Assembly (NCBI GenBank): GCA_030066755.1
Contig: JASJAX010000004.1
Location: 1-44,285 of the forward strand
DNA: 44,285 nt
Reading direction: 5' to 3'
Source: Acidimicrobiia bacterium
GTDB taxonomy: Bacteria; Actinomycetota; Acidimicrobiia; Spongiisociales; UBA5794
Under the pieces are notes generated by a model. It saw only the letters and a list, made by a program, of their open reading frames with translations, ran no database searches and was not told the DNA's origin. Of the stretch, positions 1-7,824 are shown piece by piece (the first letter of the stretch is position 1; each line of letters starts with the position of its first letter). Both the position numbers and the translations under genes were made by a program.

Positions 1-1
1 G

Positions 2-115
2 GGGCTCGAAGAGGTGGTGAGCCCACTGCGATTGCGAGGGATGGGCGCCATCCTGCACCGCATCAAACAACTGGTCCGCGACGAGCTCGATCGGCGCACA
101 AGCCAAGGACCCTGA
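2..115 (+). CDS. C-terminal fragment of an unknown protein
   Basis: The window opens inside a forward gene. The frame beginning at base 2 runs 37 codons to a TGA at 113-115. The visible tail is basic and probably helical, with a stretch RIKQLVRDELDRR. I do not recognise the family. It ends 22 bp before the stop of the convergent cyclo-ligase gene. The start and most of the gene lie outside the window, so a chance open frame cannot be excluded. Confidence 0.4.
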   Translation, partial: GLEEVVSPLRLRGMGAILHRIKQLVRDELDRRTSQGP

Positions 116-137
116 CGCCCGCCATCCCAACGTCCTG

Positions 138-713
138 CTAGGCACCGCCGGCGACCGCAATCACTCCTTCCTCAGTGCCGAGGAATGAAACCTTCTGGTC
201 GTGGTCGTCACGGGGCAACCGGTCAACGACCAAGCCGGCCGGAATCACCCCAACCCTCACGGCACGGCGCCCGACCCGCGAGAGCAGCTCGTCGTAGTAG
301 CCCGCACCTCGCCCGAGGCGAACTCCCCAGAGGTCGAACGCCAATCCGGGAAGCAGGATGAGATCGATGTCATCCGGAGCACGTTCGGGAGCAGAGGCAT
401 GCGGCTGGAGAAACCCGAATCGATGGACCTCGAGCGGACCGCCGAGCTCGTGGATCGTCAGGGTGCCGTCCCGGTCTGGGGTTCGGGTCGTGAGGAACTC
501 GACACCGAGGTCGAGTTCGAGGAGGGGCGCGAGGTTGACCTCGTCGACGAGCGGGAAGTAGGTGAGCACCGTTCGAGCGGCGCGCAGCCCCGGCCACGCC
601 GCGAGCGTGTCGACTACGGCCGTGGAGATTCCCGGAAAGTCGATCGATTCGCGCGCACGGCGTGCCCACTCCCGCCAGTCCGCCTTGTCGGCACCCTCCG
701 GTTGGCCCATCAT
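138..713 (-). CDS. 5-formyltetrahydrofolate cyclo-ligase (MTHFS family)
   Basis: This enzyme uses ATP to convert 5-formyl-THF to 5,10-methenyl-THF, returning a storage folate to the one-carbon pool. The 191-aa length fits the family. The diagnostic C-terminal block is visible around residues 120-145: LLPGLAFD, then RLGRGAGYYDE, which is the ATP/folate-binding glycine loop of the family. The start ATG at 713 overlaps the stop of the upstream dehydrogenase gene (ATGA). A second ATG follows at 710. The overlap implies translational coupling. Fold and function are secure by motif; the link to the dehydrogenase is only positional. Confidence 0.9.
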   Translation of the reverse strand: MMGQPEGADKADWREWARRARESIDFPGISTAVVDTLAAWPGLRAARTVLTYFPLVDEVNLAPLLELDLGVEFLTTRTPDRDGTLTIHELGGPLEVHRFGFLQPHASAPERAPDDIDLILLPGLAFDLWGVRLGRGAGYYDELLSRVGRRAVRVGVIPAGLVVDRLPRDDHDQKVSFLGTEEGVIAVAGGA

Positions 714-1618
714 CCGCGCATGAGGAGTGGCCCGATCTTGGCGAACTCATCCTGAGACGAGAACGGCACGATGTAGGCATCCTCAACCCGAATCTCGCGG
801 AGATTCTCCTCCACGTCCTCGATCGTGAGCCGACCCTCCCCCGAGGGGTGTTTGAAGAATCCTTCGGTCAGGCCGATGAAGAAGCGACTCACTTGCCCCC
901 CGCCCACCGACCAGATATCTCCGGTGAACTCGCAGTCCTCCGACGCGAGGTAGGCAACGGCTGGAGACACCGACTCGGGATCGAAGAATGCAGCCGAATC
1001 GCCGAGAAGCTCGATCGTCATGCGCGTCCGGGCAATCGGCGCGATGGTGTTGACCTTGATGTTGTACTTGGCCCCCTCGAGCTTCAACACGTTCATCAGG
1101 CCGACGAGACCCATCTTGGCCGCTCCGTAGTTCGACTGGCCGAAGTTGCCGATGATCCCGGAAGCGCTCGCCGTCATGACGATCCGGCCGTATGCCTGCT
1201 CCTTCATGATCGGGAAGGCGGCGTTCGTCACGAAGAAGCCGCCGCGGAGGTGCACGTCGAGCACTGTTTCGATTTCGTCGACGGTCATATTGGCGAACGA
1301 ACGATCCCGCAGGATGCCGGCGTTGTTGATCAGGACGTCGATCCGCCCGTACTCGTCGATCGCCTTCTGGATGATGGCTGCTGCGCCGTCCGGCTCGGCA
1401 ACCGACGAGTGCTCCGCAACGGCTTCTCCGCCGGCGGCGCGGATCTCCGTGACGACCTGATCCGCTGCCGTCACGTCCGCGCCCGCTCCGTCGACCGAGC
1501 CGCCGAGGTCGTTCACCACGACGGCGGCACCGCGGCTCGCCAGCAGCAATGCGTGGCTCCGCCCGAGCCCGCCACCTGCGCCGGTGATGACGGCGACCCG
1601 GTCCTGGAAGTCGATCAT
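710..1618 (-). CDS. SDR-family dehydrogenase, MFE-2 / 3-hydroxyacyl-CoA dehydrogenase-like
   Basis: This is a 302-aa NAD(P)-dependent short-chain dehydrogenase. The Rossmann loop TGAGGGLGR lies near residue 12, followed by NNAG, the catalytic Ser in TASASG and the YGAAK Tyr/Lys pair. The block around the active site (SASGIIGNFGQSNYGAAK) resembles the dehydrogenase domain of peroxisomal multifunctional enzyme type 2, so a beta-oxidation-type hydroxyacyl-CoA substrate is plausible. I chose the ATG at 1618 because GGAGAGGAG lies 6 nt upstream; the open frame continues upstream without homology. Two copies of a 12-bp direct repeat lie in the promoter region. The 3' end is coupled to the cyclo-ligase gene. 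Confidence 0.85.
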   Translation of the reverse strand: MIDFQDRVAVITGAGGGLGRSHALLLASRGAAVVVNDLGGSVDGAGADVTAADQVVTEIRAAGGEAVAEHSSVAEPDGAAAIIQKAIDEYGRIDVLINNAGILRDRSFANMTVDEIETVLDVHLRGGFFVTNAAFPIMKEQAYGRIVMTASASGIIGNFGQSNYGAAKMGLVGLMNVLKLEGAKYNIKVNTIAPIARTRMTIELLGDSAAFFDPESVSPAVAYLASEDCEFTGDIWSVGGGQVSRFFIGLTEGFFKHPSGEGRLTIEDVEENLREIRVEDAYIVPFSSQDEFAKIGPLLMRG

Positions 1619-1647
1619 CGTGGGCTCCTCTCCGACGACGTACCGGC

Positions 1648-1681
1648 CAACGTGTGCCGCCTGGCGGCCCAACGTGTGCCG
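1648..1681. repeat. Pair of 12-bp direct repeats upstream of the SDR gene
   Basis: CAACGTGTGCCG occurs at 1648-1659 and again at 1670-1681. The copies are offset by 22 bp, close to two helical turns, inside the 174-bp divergent gap between the SDR gene and the plus-strand gene at 1793. The arrangement suits an operator for a regulator binding one DNA face. The regulator is unknown. Confidence 0.45.
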
Positions 1682-1780
1682 TCCAGCGGCACGCTGACAG
1701 CGTAGTGGCCGATTCGCCCGGCACTCCGTCGATGACACCGCCACCGGCGTCCGGACCTTCCACAAGTCAGACCTGCCCCC

Positions 1781-1786
1781 TACGAT
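1781..1786 (+). promoter_or_regulatory. Leaderless-type -10 box TACGAT
   Basis: TACGAT ends 6 nt before the ATG at 1793, and no Shine-Dalgarno sequence lies between. The spacing places transcription start at or next to the start codon. Confidence 0.55.
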
Positions 1787-1792
1787 GGCCTC

Positions 1793-3070
1793 ATGGAGGC
1801 ATGGGAATCGTCGGATCAGATCCGACCGCTCCCACCGGAGGCGCCTCCCGAGGGGCCCGGCCCGGACCGGGGTCGAACGCCGCGTAGCTGGCTCCCGCTG
1901 GCGATTGCGGCGGCAGCACTTGGCGCCTTCGCCGTGGGATCGGCGCTCTTCGCGCGCACCGAACCCACAGACGTTGCGGCAACGACGACCACGACCTCGA
2001 CGACGACGACCGTGCCGTCCCTTGCCGCCGATGCCCCGGCGACGACGACCACCACCACGATCCCGCGACCACCGACGCTCTCGGATCGGGTCCCCAACGT
2101 CTCGCAGGTGTTCACCGTCATGGCGGAGGGAATGGACACCACCATCGAGTGGTGGAGCGTCGGTTTCCGGGAAGCGCTCGCCTTCGACGTCGCCAGCTCA
2201 GTCACGAGCGCAGTGTTCAACCTCGACGGTTCTCTGCTTGGGCTGCTCAGCACGGAGGGCGAGGAGAACGGGACCCTGCGGATCGGTGAACCAACCAGCA
2301 TCGGGACCCGCTTTGTCGATGTGAGCTCGTTTGCGTGGCATGACACCTTCGCCAGAGACATCGCGTTCATTGCAACGCTTCCGCTCGACGACGAGCCGAG
2401 CCTCCTCACCGCAACCGTCGCCAATGCGTCGTTCGATCTCCTGTTCCTGCGGCGAGTCGCACCAGTGGCTGAGGACGCCCGGGTTGTTGCGTGGGGCGAA
2501 TGGGGTATCGCGCTGGTCGGCTCAGAGCCTCGGGTCGTGACCATCGAGCGCAACACGAGTGAGGTGCCGTATCCGGTGTCCATCGTCCTCGATGCCGAGG
2601 GCAACGAGTTGGCTCGCACCGACGGCTGGATCGTCGATGCCCTCCCCGGTGGGCCATTGCTCATCCGGACCTTCTGGCAAGTCGACGAGACGGCGGAGGA
2701 CGGCGTCCCCGTACTGAGCCCCGACTACGCCGTTACCCGTACCGACGTCTCCTTCGCTCCCGATGGACGCTTCGACCTCCTGACCGCTTCGTCGGTTGCC
2801 TTCCTCAACCCCAACGGAACCCACATGAGCGAGGTCACGACCAACCCATCAGGCATCACACTCATCACCAGCCGTCGGTTCGATCGGCCGAGCAATCGGT
2901 CCGCATCGGTCCCGGGTTTCCATGAGCCGCTGGGCTTCACCCGTGACGGGTCGCTCTTCATCGTTCACGACCTTGCCGAGGGTGAGCTCGTCTTCGTGGA
3001 TTGGGGCAACAGCCGTCAGTACCGAGTCCCGACCGGCCTTGGCCGGGCGATTGCCGTCGACACGAGGTGA
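1793..3070 (+). CDS. Membrane-anchored exported protein with Thr-rich spacer, unknown function
   Basis: A 425-aa protein of no recognised family. Residues 1-30 are a Pro-rich cytoplasmic tail. One hydrophobic segment follows (about 33-53, LPLAIAAAALGAFAVGSALF), then a low-complexity Thr/Pro spacer (about 60-95, with runs such as ATTTTTTSTTTT-like stretches). The extracytoplasmic domain of about 330 residues is rich in short beta-like segments (for example VVAWGEWGIALVG and GFTRDGSLFIVHDL) and resembles WD40/YVTN-type propellers in texture, though no clear repeat is visible. The predicted topology is N-in with the domain outside. The start is set by a TACGAT box 6 nt upstream. It is convergent with the glycosylase gene, 7 bp away. 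Confidence 0.7.
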   Translation: MEAWESSDQIRPLPPEAPPEGPGPDRGRTPRSWLPLAIAAAALGAFAVGSALFARTEPTDVAATTTTTSTTTTVPSLAADAPATTTTTTIPRPPTLSDRVPNVSQVFTVMAEGMDTTIEWWSVGFREALAFDVASSVTSAVFNLDGSLLGLLSTEGEENGTLRIGEPTSIGTRFVDVSSFAWHDTFARDIAFIATLPLDDEPSLLTATVANASFDLLFLRRVAPVAEDARVVAWGEWGIALVGSEPRVVTIERNTSEVPYPVSIVLDAEGNELARTDGWIVDALPGGPLLIRTFWQVDETAEDGVPVLSPDYAVTRTDVSFAPDGRFDLLTASSVAFLNPNGTHMSEVTTNPSGITLITSRRFDRPSNRSASVPGFHEPLGFTRDGSLFIVHDLAEGELVFVDWGNSRQYRVPTGLGRAIAVDTR

Positions 3071-3077
3071 ACGGCAG

Positions 3078-4262
3078 TCAGCCGATTGCTCGCCGCAGCG
3101 CCGTCGCCAGATCGCCGTGAGAGTCGACGGTGACCTGGCCGAGGTCGAGCCACTCCGACATGGCCTGCAGACGTTCTGCGAGCGCAGTCGAGACTCGTTG
3201 TTTGTCCCGACCGTCTTCCACGAAGGCACCCCGCACCTCGAGAACGCCACGGTCGCGGTGCGACTTCAGATCGACACGGGCCACGAGCTCGCCATCGAGC
3301 AGGAACGGGAGCACGTAGTAGCCGTACACGCGTTTCGGTTTGGGCACATAGATCTCGATGCGATAGTGAAAGCCGAATAGCCGTTCAGCGCGGGCCCGCT
3401 CCCACACGATCGGATCAAACGGCGTCAGGAGCGCCGCCCCCGCGACGTGTCGCGGCCGAACCGCCTCGGGATGGAGGTAGACCGGTCCCTTCCACCCCGG
3501 TACCTCCACTTCGTCCAGCTCGCCCGCACGGACCATCTCGGACAGGATCGGACGGGCGTGCGAGACCTTCAGGCGGTAGTAGTCGGCGAGATCATGGGCG
3601 GTCCCGATGCCGTGATGACGAGCCGACAGCTCGAGCAAGATCCGATACGCCTCGGGCTTGGCCGGCGCCGGAGCCTCTCGATGCTCACGAGAGATGAGGC
3701 GTTCTGGGATGTCGTAGATGCGCCCGAATCGGTGGTCCCGAATCGCCGCGATCCGGCCCGAGAGGAACAGCCGGTCGAGCGCACGCCGCCCTCGCCCGTG
3801 ACCCCACCAGGGTCCGGTCCGGGACCCGGGATCGCTGAGCTCACTCACCGAGAGTGGGCCGTGTGTTGCGATCTCCTCATAGACCGTATCGAGGTAGCCG
3901 GGGTGCTCATCCTCGAAGTCCCTCGCCCACGACGAGGCGGCCATGCCCCGGCGCCGCCATTGGAAGACCGGGTAGAGGTGTACCGGCATCAACGACGCCA
4001 CGTGCCCCCAGTACTCGAACACTTCCCCGCTGTGCGAGGTGTAGTCGTCGAGTGCGGCCCGGTCGTAGCTGCCGAGGCGGGCGAAGCCCGGCAAGTAGTG
4101 GGATCGGGTCAGCACATTCACCGAATCGAGCTGCAGCAGACCGATCTCGCGGAACAGCTTCCGAAAGTGACGCCGATCTCGCCGACCCGACTCCGGAAGG
4201 CGGGCCAAACCCTGGGCGCCCAATGCAATCCTGCGAGCAGCCGCAAGCGGTATCTGAACCAT
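3078..4262 (-). CDS. YcaQ/AlkX-type winged-helix DNA glycosylase (HTH_42 family)
   Basis: This 394-aa protein matches the HTH_42 (YcaQ, AlkZ-related) family, whose characterised members unhook DNA interstrand crosslinks and remove bulky alkyl adducts. The N-terminal segment LLQLDSVNVLTRSHYL contains the Q-x-D form of the family's catalytic motif; the AlkZ branch has Q-x-Q. Tandem winged-helix regions follow, with the conserved block LLTPFDPIVWERARAERLFGF cut short here as LLTPFDPIVWERAR and then FHYRIEIYVPKPKRVYGYY-like sequence. The ATG at 4262 has GGAGGA 9 nt upstream. The open frame extends well upstream without family similarity. The gene diverges from the acyltransferase across only 45 bp. 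Confidence 0.88.
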   Translation of the reverse strand: MVQIPLAAARRIALGAQGLARLPESGRRDRRHFRKLFREIGLLQLDSVNVLTRSHYLPGFARLGSYDRAALDDYTSHSGEVFEYWGHVASLMPVHLYPVFQWRRRGMAASSWARDFEDEHPGYLDTVYEEIATHGPLSVSELSDPGSRTGPWWGHGRGRRALDRLFLSGRIAAIRDHRFGRIYDIPERLISREHREAPAPAKPEAYRILLELSARHHGIGTAHDLADYYRLKVSHARPILSEMVRAGELDEVEVPGWKGPVYLHPEAVRPRHVAGAALLTPFDPIVWERARAERLFGFHYRIEIYVPKPKRVYGYYVLPFLLDGELVARVDLKSHRDRGVLEVRGAFVEDGRDKQRVSTALAERLQAMSEWLDLGQVTVDSHGDLATALRRAIG

Positions 4263-4295
4263 CGGGAGCGTTCCTCCGGCGACGTGAGGGCTCGC

Positions 4296-4301
4296 TACGC
4301 T
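4296..4301 (+). promoter_or_regulatory. Leaderless-type -10 box TACGCT
   Basis: TACGCT ends 6 nt before the ATG at 4308. No Shine-Dalgarno sequence lies between. The 45-bp divergent gap must hold control signals for both genes. Confidence 0.55.
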
Positions 4302-4307
4302 AGCTGG

Positions 4308-5054
4308 ATGGGCCAACGGATCATTGCCACGCTCCGCACCTGGATTGCGGTTCCGACGTTCTTCCTGTTCACCTTGGGGATCTCGGCAACCATCAGTGTG
4401 TACAGCTTGTTGCGGCCGCATCATCCTGCGATCGAACGGGTGATCCACCTTTGGAGCCGGGCGTTCCTGACGATCGCACCCATCAGATTCGAGGGCACCC
4501 GCTCCGACCATCTGGATTCGGACCGGCAGTACGTGTTCGTGTCGAACCACCTGTCGACCTTCGACATCCCGGTGTTGTTCCTCGCCGTCCCCCATCGGAT
4601 CCGGTACCTGGCCAAGGCCGAGCTCTTCAAGATCCCGATTCTCGCCGGAGCCATGCGGAGGATCGGCATCATCAAGATCAATCGTGGCGCCGGGCCGTCG
4701 TCCCACGCCGCCATCAATGACGGCGTAGCCGCAGCAGCAGAGAATGGCTATTCGCTGATCGTGTTCTCGGAGGGCACGAGGAGCCGCGACGGCGAGTTGC
4801 ACGAGTTCAAGAAGGGTGCGTTCCGCATCGCCATCGCTACCGGGATGGACATCGTTCCAGTGGCGGTTCACGGCACCTGGGACACGTGGCGACCCGATGC
4901 CAAGGTGTTCTTCCCCGGCACGGCCGAAGTTGTGATCGGCGATCCAATCCCGGTGGCCGACCTCACGCTGGCCGACATCGATTCGTTGCGCGATCAGACG
5001 CGCAACATCATCGCCGACGCCGTCGCCACGATGGCGGCGTCATCGAGCAACTGA
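4308..5054 (+). CDS. 1-acyl-sn-glycerol-3-phosphate acyltransferase (PlsC family)
   Basis: This membrane-associated enzyme transfers an acyl chain to lysophosphatidate, making phosphatidate for phospholipids. The 248-aa length fits the family. A hydrophobic N-terminal segment (about residues 8-30) is followed by the acyltransferase motif NHLSTFD (NHxxxxD, about residue 80) and the glycerol-phosphate-binding motif FSEGTRS (about residue 150). The longer open frame upstream is antisense to the glycosylase gene and lacks family similarity. The ATG at 4308 is preceded by TACGCT at leaderless spacing. The genome probably has paralogues, so the exact acceptor is uncertain. Confidence 0.9.
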   Translation: MGQRIIATLRTWIAVPTFFLFTLGISATISVYSLLRPHHPAIERVIHLWSRAFLTIAPIRFEGTRSDHLDSDRQYVFVSNHLSTFDIPVLFLAVPHRIRYLAKAELFKIPILAGAMRRIGIIKINRGAGPSSHAAINDGVAAAAENGYSLIVFSEGTRSRDGELHEFKKGAFRIAIATGMDIVPVAVHGTWDTWRPDAKVFFPGTAEVVIGDPIPVADLTLADIDSLRDQTRNIIADAVATMAASSSN

Positions 5055-5068
5055 CTCCTTCGGCGTAC

Positions 5069-5305
5069 CTACCAGCTCGGTGGAAACTCCGTTGCGCTCG
5101 CTTCCGCCTGGATCTCCTCCACCCTGCGATCGATGTGCAGGATGAAGAACGCCAGGAAGGCGCCGGCGCCGATCACGAGCATCGCTCCGAGCGCCGGACT
5201 GTGCGGCAGCAGCGTGAGATACACCTTTGCGGCGATGAGCAGTCCGCCGACGATGGTGATCCCCTTCAGAATGGTCCCGAGCCAGGACCCAACACCACGC
5301 TCCAT
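5069..5305 (-). CDS. Small two-helix membrane protein, unknown function
   Basis: A 78-aa protein with two hydrophobic segments (about residues 12-34 and 41-61), joined by a short turn containing HSPA, and a charged C-terminus (HIDRRVEEIQAEAS). I do not recognise the family; it resembles small cell-envelope or holin-like proteins only in topology. AAGGAA lies 6 nt before the ATG. It is downstream of imuB on the same strand, separated by 223 bp holding repeats and hairpins, and convergent with the acyltransferase gene (14 bp). Coding status is likely but unproven. Confidence 0.6.
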   Translation of the reverse strand: MERGVGSWLGTILKGITIVGGLLIAAKVYLTLLPHSPALGAMLVIGAGAFLAFFILHIDRRVEEIQAEASATEFPPSW

Positions 5306-5348
5306 AGTCAGTTCCTTCGGACGACCACGGAGGGTGGTTGAGGAGAAA

Positions 5349-5461
5349 GTCTCAGGTCTCAGGTCTCAGGTCCCAGGTCTCAGGCCTCAGGTCTCAGGTC
5401 ACCGCCAACCTGCTCTGACTTGGGACTTGCGACTTGGGACTTGCGACTTGAGACCTGGGAC
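5349..5461. repeat. Heptad array with two arms of opposite orientation
   Basis: Left arm 5349-5400 is seven 7-bp units, mainly GTCTCAG with GTCCCAG and GCCTCAG variants. After a 16-bp spacer, the right arm 5417-5461 is six units on the same period (GACTTGG, GACTTGC, GACTTGA, GACCTGG). The right arm read on the minus strand begins GTCCCAGGTCTCAAGTC, so the arms are imperfect inverted repeats that could fold as a long hairpin. This lies between imuB and the small membrane protein gene. Confidence 0.85.
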
Positions 5462-5462
5462 C

Positions 5463-5497
5463 CGACCTCAGCGGCTGAGGTCGTCCGGCTGCCGCGT
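5463..5497 (-). terminator. Hairpin plus GCTGCCGCGT element downstream of imuB
   Basis: CGACCTCAG and CTGAGGTCG at 5463-5483 form a perfect 9-bp stem with a 3-nt loop. GGCTGCCGCGT follows at 5487-5497, 31 bp beyond the imuB stop. Related elements lie after rseP and trmD. There is no U-run, so termination is only an inference. Confidence 0.45.
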
Positions 5498-5528
5498 CGA
5501 TCCCGGCATGGGGCGACCTCCGAAGCTC

Positions 5529-7016
5529 CTAGTCGTATATCCCTGTGATCACTGTCTTCCCGCCTCTCACCTCGACCAGGAATGCTCCGGCGGAGGTGAC
5601 GAGTTGGTAACGGTCGGCGGGTTCGGCACCTTCCCACCAACGGCCGACGTGACGCCACGGACCGGCCCACGACAGCACCGGTACCCATCGAGAGCCGAGA
5701 CGAATCTGGACGGGCATCCCACCATCCCATTCGACGTCGAGGACGACGGGTTCAGGGGGAACCAGCGTCGGGGTAGGCGACGGTACCGCACCGGGCCACG
5801 GGGCAGCCGGATCTCGAGTTGGTTCGCTCAGGGGATCCCCCCACCGATGCCATACGACACGCTCATCGGGATTCCTCCCTCCTTGGGGGCGGGCTTGGAG
5901 TACCTGATCGGGTCCAAGCAACGCCTGTGTCTGGGAGAGCGACCGTTGCGCTTCGGCGGCACTGTGGGCGTCCTCGTGAAGCGCCAGTTGCCGGCCTTCG
6001 TCGGACACATCGGCTGGGGCCACCCGGAGCCGGACCAATCCCCCACGGATCCCGGGTCCGCTGTCACGACGCGCATGATCGAGCCAGGCCTGGAGTTGCC
6101 ACCGGATGCGGTCGGCCAGCGTTGCATCATCAAAAGGGTCCGCACTGCGCCAGGTGCGCGACCGGAGTTCTCCGTCTGCGGCTTCCGCTTCGACTTCGAC
6201 CCGGTGGGGAGACACCCCATAGGCCGCGAGCTCGACGAGAAGTCGGTTGGCGAGTGCCCGGGCCGCAAACCCAGCTTGCTCCAGGTTCTCCAAAGGGGGG
6301 GAGAATCGTTCCTCGACGGCGAGTTCTGGAGGGAGCGGCCGAGGATGGGAGGGACGATCCTCCCCTCGGGCAAGCTGATGCGCGGCCAGCCCTTCGGCGC
6401 CGAATCGTGAGACGATGGCCGCCCGGGGGAGGCGGGACAGCTCGCCGAGGGTCGTGATACCGAGCCACCGGAACGTCGCCGCCATCTCTTCACGGCCAAG
6501 CTCGCCGATGTCGAGCGAGGCGAGGAAACCCATATCGTCGTCGACCCGGTAGATCGGCGCTTCGATGGTGGCCCGGTCGGCGGCGCGTCGGGCAACAAAG
6601 GGGCCGGCTCCAACCCCGATACGGAATCCACCACCGGTGACGTCATCGAGCTCCTTTTCGATCCGATCGACCAGCGAGTCCTCGCCTCCGTAGTACGCCA
6701 GGGCGCCATCGATGGGAGCGAAGACGAGGCCGGGCATCACCACTTCGATCCGAGGAACCAGATTCTCGATGGCCAGGGCGACGGGTTCGAACCGAGAGGC
6801 TTCAGCACCCGGATCGGCAACGAAGGTGACCACCGTCGGGCATTTTGCTTCCGCTTCGCGCCGCCGCATCCCAACTGCGATCTCCGCTTCCATTGCCAAA
6901 CGGTTGACGGCGATGACCCGATTGGAGTCGTCGACGGCCTGGGTGGGTCTATCCGGCGGCGCGTCGGGCCGCCGGAGCGGCCAGTCCGGATACCAGACGC
7001 ACAGCGTCCGTTCCAT
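5529..7016 (-). CDS. imuB: ImuB, catalytically inactive Y-family polymerase homologue
   Basis: ImuB is the adaptor of the ImuA-ImuB-DnaE2 mutasome, linking the error-prone polymerase to the beta clamp during SOS mutagenesis. The 495-aa protein has the Y-family fold but lacks the metal-binding acids: the first motif reads CVWYPDWPLRR instead of a D-x-D motif, and the second reads PIDGALAYYGG instead of S-x-DE. A clamp-binding-like segment QLALHE lies at about residue 345, followed by the ImuB-typical QALLGPDQVL and QGGRNPDERV. The ATG at 7016 puts the start 68 nt inside imuA. No dnaE2 lies in the window. It is probably SOS-induced with imuA. Confidence 0.88.
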   Translation of the reverse strand: MERTLCVWYPDWPLRRPDAPPDRPTQAVDDSNRVIAVNRLAMEAEIAVGMRRREAEAKCPTVVTFVADPGAEASRFEPVALAIENLVPRIEVVMPGLVFAPIDGALAYYGGEDSLVDRIEKELDDVTGGGFRIGVGAGPFVARRAADRATIEAPIYRVDDDMGFLASLDIGELGREEMAATFRWLGITTLGELSRLPRAAIVSRFGAEGLAAHQLARGEDRPSHPRPLPPELAVEERFSPPLENLEQAGFAARALANRLLVELAAYGVSPHRVEVEAEAADGELRSRTWRSADPFDDATLADRIRWQLQAWLDHARRDSGPGIRGGLVRLRVAPADVSDEGRQLALHEDAHSAAEAQRSLSQTQALLGPDQVLQARPQGGRNPDERVVWHRWGDPLSEPTRDPAAPWPGAVPSPTPTLVPPEPVVLDVEWDGGMPVQIRLGSRWVPVLSWAGPWRHVGRWWEGAEPADRYQLVTSAGAFLVEVRGGKTVITGIYD

Positions 7017-7674
7017 GGTCCTCCAATTCGATGAGCGCGGTGTGGCCACGCATCGCCTTGCCCGAGGCCTCGATGACGAGCTTGCGCTGGGTCAACCGTC
7101 CGTGTCCGGCATCCGTGCCCGCCCACTCCACCGACCGAGCCGTCAGCCGCAGGTGAGCCAAGCCCGGCGGGAGCAGGCTGCGTACGGGACGGAAGAGCAG
7201 CGGAATGCTGCGACGACGCGCCAGCGCAGCCAACGTCCGCAACTGGGCGTCCTTCACGCCTCGAGGGATCTCGGCGTACACCGCCGCGACCCCCTCGACG
7301 AGCGTTGCGGCAACACGGCCCCAGGACACAGGGTCATCACACCGCACGACCACGAGAGTGTCCGGCTCGACACCCGATTCCCATGCAGCGAGCGGTGACA
7401 TCCATCCCCGGGCATCGAGATAGACGATCGGCCCGCTGGCGGGATAGGAGGCCAAGAGGTTGAGTCCCAGCCGGGTCATCCCGAACCCGGCGCTTCCTTC
7501 GAGCCCGACGATACGACCCGGCGTCAAACGAAACGGTTCCGGCAGCCCTCGATCATCGAATAGCTCACTTGCTGCGAGGTGAACTCGATGCGCCCCCGGC
7601 AGGTCGCGCTGCGACGGCAACTCCCCCGGCGAGATTTGTAGTCCCGCCCGTCCCCGTGCCGTCGGCAACGCCAC
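6949..7674 (-). CDS. imuA: ImuA-like RecA-fold mutasome protein
   Basis: This 241-aa protein sits immediately upstream of imuB and overlaps it by 68 nt, the usual imuA-imuB layout. Its texture is RecA-like: a beta-strand into a P-loop-like turn (GLEGSAGFGMT, about residue 58), then PIVYLDARGW as a Walker-B-like strand. The P-loop lysine is absent: the GK[ST] position reads GMT, so ATP hydrolysis is doubtful. Start is GTG 7674 with GGAGGA 5 nt upstream. The promoter at 7741-7769 carries a perfect LexA palindrome. The name depends mainly on context with imuB. Confidence 0.75.
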   Translation of the reverse strand: MALPTARGRAGLQISPGELPSQRDLPGAHRVHLAASELFDDRGLPEPFRLTPGRIVGLEGSAGFGMTRLGLNLLASYPASGPIVYLDARGWMSPLAAWESGVEPDTLVVVRCDDPVSWGRVAATLVEGVAAVYAEIPRGVKDAQLRTLAALARRRSIPLLFRPVRSLLPPGLAHLRLTARSVEWAGTDAGHGRLTQRKLVIEASGKAMRGHTALIELEDHGTDAVRLVSGLAAPAARRAAG

Positions 7675-7740
7675 ACCTGTCCTCCACCCGCACCGTGTTC
7701 GAGTCCTCTCCGACCGGGTAGCGCTCCCGTTCGGAAGGTC

Positions 7741-7769
7741 ATGCTATCGAACATATGTTCGATTGGCAA
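7741..7769 (-). promoter_or_regulatory. SOS-controlled promoter with perfect LexA box
   Basis: On the minus strand, TTGCCA (7769-7764) and TAGCAT (7746-7741) are separated by exactly 17 bp. TCGAACATATGTTCGA (7747-7762) fills 16 of those 17. This is the actinobacterial/mycobacterial LexA consensus TCGAAC-N4-GTTCGA with no mismatch, so repressor binding would block polymerase directly. It lies about 70 bp before the imuA start. The divergent cupin promoter is close by. Confidence 0.9.
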
Positions 7770-7812
7770 GAGAATTACCAGAGAACGATCTGCGACCCCA
7801 ACACTGGATCCG

Positions 7813-7818
7813 TAGGGT
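7813..7818 (+). promoter_or_regulatory. Leaderless-type -10 box TAGGGT
   Basis: TAGGGT ends 6 nt before the ATG at 7825. A weak -35 (CTGCGA, 7790-7795) lies 17 bp upstream. No Shine-Dalgarno sequence is present. Confidence 0.55.
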
Positions 7819-7824
7819 GCGCCC

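Noticed and set aside
201-755. Plus-strand frames antisense to the cyclo-ligase gene
   Set aside because: The minus-strand frame has clear family motifs and a coupled start. The plus frames show no domain.
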